Assembly (NCBI GenBank): GCA_014379665.1
Contig: JACMLK010000123.1
Coordinates: 1 to 8,335, forward strand
DNA length: 8,335 nucleotides
From: Saprospiraceae bacterium
GTDB taxonomy: Bacteria > Bacteroidota > Bacteroidia > Chitinophagales > Saprospiraceae
Reading direction: 5' to 3'
The notes under the pieces were generated by a model, which saw only the letters and a program-made list of their open reading frames with translations, was not told where the DNA came from and did not search any database. The position numbers and the translations under genes are program-made. Position 1 is the stretch's first letter; the number at the start of each line of letters is the position of its first letter. This document shows positions 5,258-8,335 of this stretch, piece by piece.

Positions 5258-8200
5258 TTACTTTGCCCCGGCATAATTAGCTTCAAAAAATATCCTGTAC
5301 CCCGCAGCTGATCGCTCACTGAGCATCTTTCTATAGTTTCTCTGTGAGACAGGCAGGACATCATAGCTTGCCTTAACACCTCCGGTATATGATTCTTTAT
5401 CTGCTATGACTTTGTTGTAATATGCCATTGCCTTGGCTCCATTGTCAAACTTTCTTACAAGAATGATCTGAGAATTATCTGTAGTATTCAGACTGGCATC
5501 TCCCATTTGAAGACGTTCCGTTTTATAGTTTTGTTTATTGTATTCTGATATGGCCACTTTGAAATTGACGTGCTGAGTCTCATCCAGATCATAAGTTATG
5601 ATCGCCACATAATGAACCTGGTCGTCTTCTTTCTGATAGATTTTATCTACTTCTTCTACACTCATGTTGTTGAATGCAGTTTTGTCCCCGCCAAGAAACC
5701 GCATTATTTCTTTTGCTTTGGATTGCTCAGGAGTATTTGGAAAAGCAATGATTACATTGTTTAATGCCTTTACATACTCGTCTTTACCATCCCGTGCACC
5801 CAGACACATGGCTCGCAATAAAGCCATTTTTGCAAGATACGGATTGTTTTCTTCAGATAAACGTGATACATTGTCCAAAGCATCCAACGCTTTCAAATAT
5901 TCCCCCTTTTCATACAATGCATAAACGGCTTTGTAATATGCTTCAGGTTTATTCGGTTTGTTTCTGGTTTTTGAGAAATAATCCGGATCAGTAAGGATGG
6001 CCGTGTATTTCGAGTCAGGGTACTTCCTTACGATTTTGTTTTTGTATTCTTCAGCCTTCGTGGAATTGTTCAGATCAGTATAATCAAGATATAAATAAAA
6101 ATAAGAATCAAGTTCATATGGAGTGGGGCCATATCTGGTGTGCATACCTTCAAGTGTTTCTGCCGATTTGGAAAAATTTTCTATTTTATCTCTGAATAAT
6201 TTACCAAGCGTAAACATGGCTGACATTATTTTATCATTGGATTCCTGTTTTTTGATAGGATTATCAGGAAGTGTTTTGATAAATTTGTCGTATTCTTCTT
6301 TATTTACATTTTCGGTCTGGCCATCAGCTTCCGCTACTTTTTTCTCAGTCGATTCAGTATTGTTTCCATAAGCCTTACTGCTTCGTCTCCAATCATCAGC
6401 CAACGGTCTTGTACCCCAGATTTTTATAAATTCTTCTTTACCTTTCATTTTACCAGTCTTATTATATGCAAAAAAGTTACTGGTTCCAAAGTCAACATTT
6501 CCTGATATAGTGAGCTGTTTACTGATGAGCCCTGAATTTTTCCCAACCGGAGATTCAGGTTTTTTGTTTTTTTCAAGCCATTTGGGTATTACTTTTAATT
6601 GTTCATCTTCATTGAGCGTCACAAAATAAAGTAAGGTATCCTGATATCGTATTATTTCAATGTTTGATGCAATATCCTTTAGATTGGAGACATATTTCTG
6701 TATCTGGGCATATCTTGGATCGGAGCTTACAAATAGAGTTATCGTCGTGTCAAAATAGACTGATGCTTCAAGATATTTCTCTTTATTGTAAAACATATTA
6801 GCAATGTTGTAATATGCTTCTGCTTTAAGTTTTTGATCAGCATTGTTATTTGCAATGGATTTTTTAAAATAATCAATAGCATCATTAGTGTTATTCTGTG
6901 ACACTTCTATTTCCGCCAAGGTAAAATAAATCTGATCTTTGAGCTGTACATTTTTATCTTCTTTGAGCATTTTTTTCAGATTATCCGTAACCTCTGATTT
7001 TGCTATTTTCCCTGTCATGATTCCATTTTTTGCAATGGCCAATTCAGACATAAACTCCATTTTGAAGTCTTTGGCATAATCTTTTGCATCGGAAAAATAT
7101 TTTAATGCGGCAGTATTGTCATTCTCCAATTGGGAAATCTGACCGGCAATGTATGAATATCTTGCTTTTAATTGTTTGTCATCTTCGTCGTTTATGGCCT
7201 GTATTAATTTGGGGATGGCTTCGGCATATTTTTTCTGTTTGATATACAAATTGGCAAAAGTCGCAGGCAAATCTCCTTTTATATTATCATTAACAGCCGA
7301 GGTTTCCAGCTTTTTAAGCAGTATCTCGCTGGCATACCAGTTTTCCCTTTTTATATAGGTCTTGGCTAGCCATAGTATGCCTTCGCTATATGCAGTATTA
7401 TCTTCTTGCGGTTTTACCGGTTCGGGTGTTTTGTATGTTTTTGTACTGTCTTTGTCCTTAGTAATCTCAGGTGATTTTACATTGCCGGACGTGTTAACTT
7501 TTGCGGTATTTTGTTTCGTTTCATTTCCAATGGAAATGATAGTATCTTTTACAGGGCTATTCTCATTTTTTGATTTAACGCTACCGGCTTTTTTCTTATT
7601 TTTTGCGTTCTCTTTTTTTTGTTTGTCACGTTCTTTTTTCTCTTTCTCTCGTTCTTTTTTCTCATTCTCGCGTTGTCTTTCTTTTTCTTTTCGCTCTTCT
7701 GCCTTAGTTTTTGCTTTTTCTTCTTTGATTTCTTTCTTTGCTTCTTTTTCTTTTTCTTTGATCTCTGCTTTATCCTTTTTTTCTTCCTCTTTTATTTTTT
7801 TTGCAGCTTTCCCTGTTGGTTTTTTACTTTTGTAGTTGCGGCCATATGGGTTGGACGGATTGAAGTCTTCCTGAAAATACTGGAGTGTTTCTTCGGCCGT
7901 TTCGTACTCATGCTTTAAATATTGAGCCTTGGCCATCATCACATAACAGTCATCCACCCATGCACTGGGTTCGTGTAATTGGGATACAGTGGTCACTTTT
8001 TCAATGATCTTATCCATATCCGCTTTAACCATTTTGGGATTATCTACCGAGACGAAATCTTCTACTTCCAGCAATTTGTTATAATCATCCACATTTGCAA
8101 GTCTCAGAGTTTTCATGCTTTCCTTCATGATCTCTTTGGCATTCCAGTATCCGTTATAAAATGCAGTAGTATTGTGATAAAATTTACCAAATTTGGACGT

Positions 8201-8287
8201 TTCGTTTTTCTTTTTCCTGGTTACGCAGGAAATAAACAACACGCTTATCACCAAAAGCACTAATGAAAACTTAAAATATTTTTTCAA
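5258..8287 (-). CDS. sprE: Type IX secretion / gliding motility TPR lipoprotein, SprE/PorW family
   Basis: SprE (Flavobacterium) and PorW (Porphyromonas) are periplasmic outer-membrane lipoproteins needed for type IX secretion and, in gliders, motility. The 1009 residues begin with a lipoprotein signal peptide, a hydrophobic stretch at 8-19 and Cys21 in LFISC. The family hallmark NTTAFYNGYWNAKE follows at 39-52. TPR-like helices cover about 110-150, 300-530 and 690-860. A C-terminal domain (about 890-963, VHYVAIITYD then IILVRKF and AMAYYNKV) resembles the conserved SprE/PorW end. A Lys/Glu-rich segment (about 160-235) and a low-complexity Thr/Lys/Pro linker (about 236-295) split the N-terminal repeats. 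The start is TTG at 8287: an in-frame TAA lies 9 bases upstream, and the first internal Met (residue 54) would lose the signal peptide. No other secretion gene is in the window, which is usual for this component. The family call is from memory of its hallmark motifs. Confidence 0.87.
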   Translation of the reverse strand: MKKYFKFSLVLLVISVLFISCVTRKKKNETSKFGKFYHNTTAFYNGYWNAKEIMKESMKTLRLANVDDYNKLLEVEDFVSVDNPKMVKADMDKIIEKVTTVSQLHEPSAWVDDCYVMMAKAQYLKHEYETAEETLQYFQEDFNPSNPYGRNYKSKKPTGKAAKKIKEEEKKDKAEIKEKEKEAKKEIKEEKAKTKAEERKEKERQRENEKKEREKEKKERDKQKKENAKNKKKAGSVKSKNENSPVKDTIISIGNETKQNTAKVNTSGNVKSPEITKDKDSTKTYKTPEPVKPQEDNTAYSEGILWLAKTYIKRENWYASEILLKKLETSAVNDNIKGDLPATFANLYIKQKKYAEAIPKLIQAINDEDDKQLKARYSYIAGQISQLENDNTAALKYFSDAKDYAKDFKMEFMSELAIAKNGIMTGKIAKSEVTDNLKKMLKEDKNVQLKDQIYFTLAEIEVSQNNTNDAIDYFKKSIANNNADQKLKAEAYYNIANMFYNKEKYLEASVYFDTTITLFVSSDPRYAQIQKYVSNLKDIASNIEIIRYQDTLLYFVTLNEDEQLKVIPKWLEKNKKPESPVGKNSGLISKQLTISGNVDFGTSNFFAYNKTGKMKGKEEFIKIWGTRPLADDWRRSSKAYGNNTESTEKKVAEADGQTENVNKEEYDKFIKTLPDNPIKKQESNDKIMSAMFTLGKLFRDKIENFSKSAETLEGMHTRYGPTPYELDSYFYLYLDYTDLNNSTKAEEYKNKIVRKYPDSKYTAILTDPDYFSKTRNKPNKPEAYYKAVYALYEKGEYLKALDALDNVSRLSEENNPYLAKMALLRAMCLGARDGKDEYVKALNNVIIAFPNTPEQSKAKEIMRFLGGDKTAFNNMSVEEVDKIYQKEDDQVHYVAIITYDLDETQHVNFKVAISEYNKQNYKTERLQMGDASLNTTDNSQIILVRKFDNGAKAMAYYNKVIADKESYTGGVKASYDVLPVSQRNYRKMLSERSAAGYRIFFEANYAGAK

Positions 8288-8325
8288 AATATATTATAAT
8301 TAAATTTAATATTTAATACGGAAGG

Positions 8326-8333
8326 CAAAGATA
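8326..8333 (-). promoter_or_regulatory. -7 element of the likely sprE promoter
   Basis: On the minus strand this reads TATCTTTG, a match to TAnnTTTG, 38 bases before the TTG start. The expected -33 element would lie beyond the right edge of the window. Confidence 0.55.
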
Positions 8334-8335
8334 AT

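Noticed and set aside
7362..7918. Plus-strand Ser/Phe-rich frames that look like membrane proteins
   Set aside because: They are antisense to the Lys/Glu-rich codons of sprE; such codons read as Phe/Ser/Leu on the other strand.

Overview
This window looks like a piece of an AT-rich Bacteroidota chromosome. Three things point there. The large gene on the right encodes a SprE/PorW-type lipoprotein of the type IX secretion and gliding machinery, which is confined to that phylum. Several genes lie behind the Bacteroidota promoter pattern (a TTTG-like -33 element and a TAnnTTTG -7 element) instead of -35/-10 boxes, and most starts lack a clear Shine-Dalgarno sequence. The RecA sequence and the short RsmI-like methyltransferase paralogue also fit. 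Genus or family cannot be settled from the sequence alone.

Layout. Positions 1-299 are a 21-bp tandem repeat array cut by the left edge. It is open in one plus-strand frame (heptapeptide GDNDHSL) that runs on to 392 and overlaps the next gene antisense. From 2686 down to 325, on the minus strand, a FadD-type long-chain acyl-CoA synthetase and an RsmI-like SAM methyltransferase form an operon with one base between stop and start. A 271-bp divergent intergenic region holds a very good promoter for fadD, with an inverted repeat over its -33 element, and a likely recA promoter. recA (2958-4001, plus) ends in a strong intrinsic terminator.

The 600 bases after recA contain no convincing gene but are structured. 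A well-formed promoter (4212-4241) lies about 75 bases before a second intrinsic terminator (4291-4323), which together define a candidate small RNA or leader transcript. Directly after it is a ~240-bp element with imperfect ~22-bp terminal inverted repeats, best read as a MITE or decayed insertion sequence. Its right end abuts a CutC-family gene (to 5245) that has no ATG start and may now be transcribed from a promoter-like sequence inside the element. cutC converges with the 1009-residue sprE/porW gene (8287-5258, minus), which starts at TTG and carries a long Lys/Glu-rich helix inserted in its N-terminal repeat region.

The genes do not form one pathway: fatty acid activation, rRNA-methylase-like activity, recombination, a CutC-family protein and protein secretion sit side by side. 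The most unusual part is the promoter/terminator/MITE/cutC stretch (4212-4601), followed by the coding-phased 21-bp array at the left edge.
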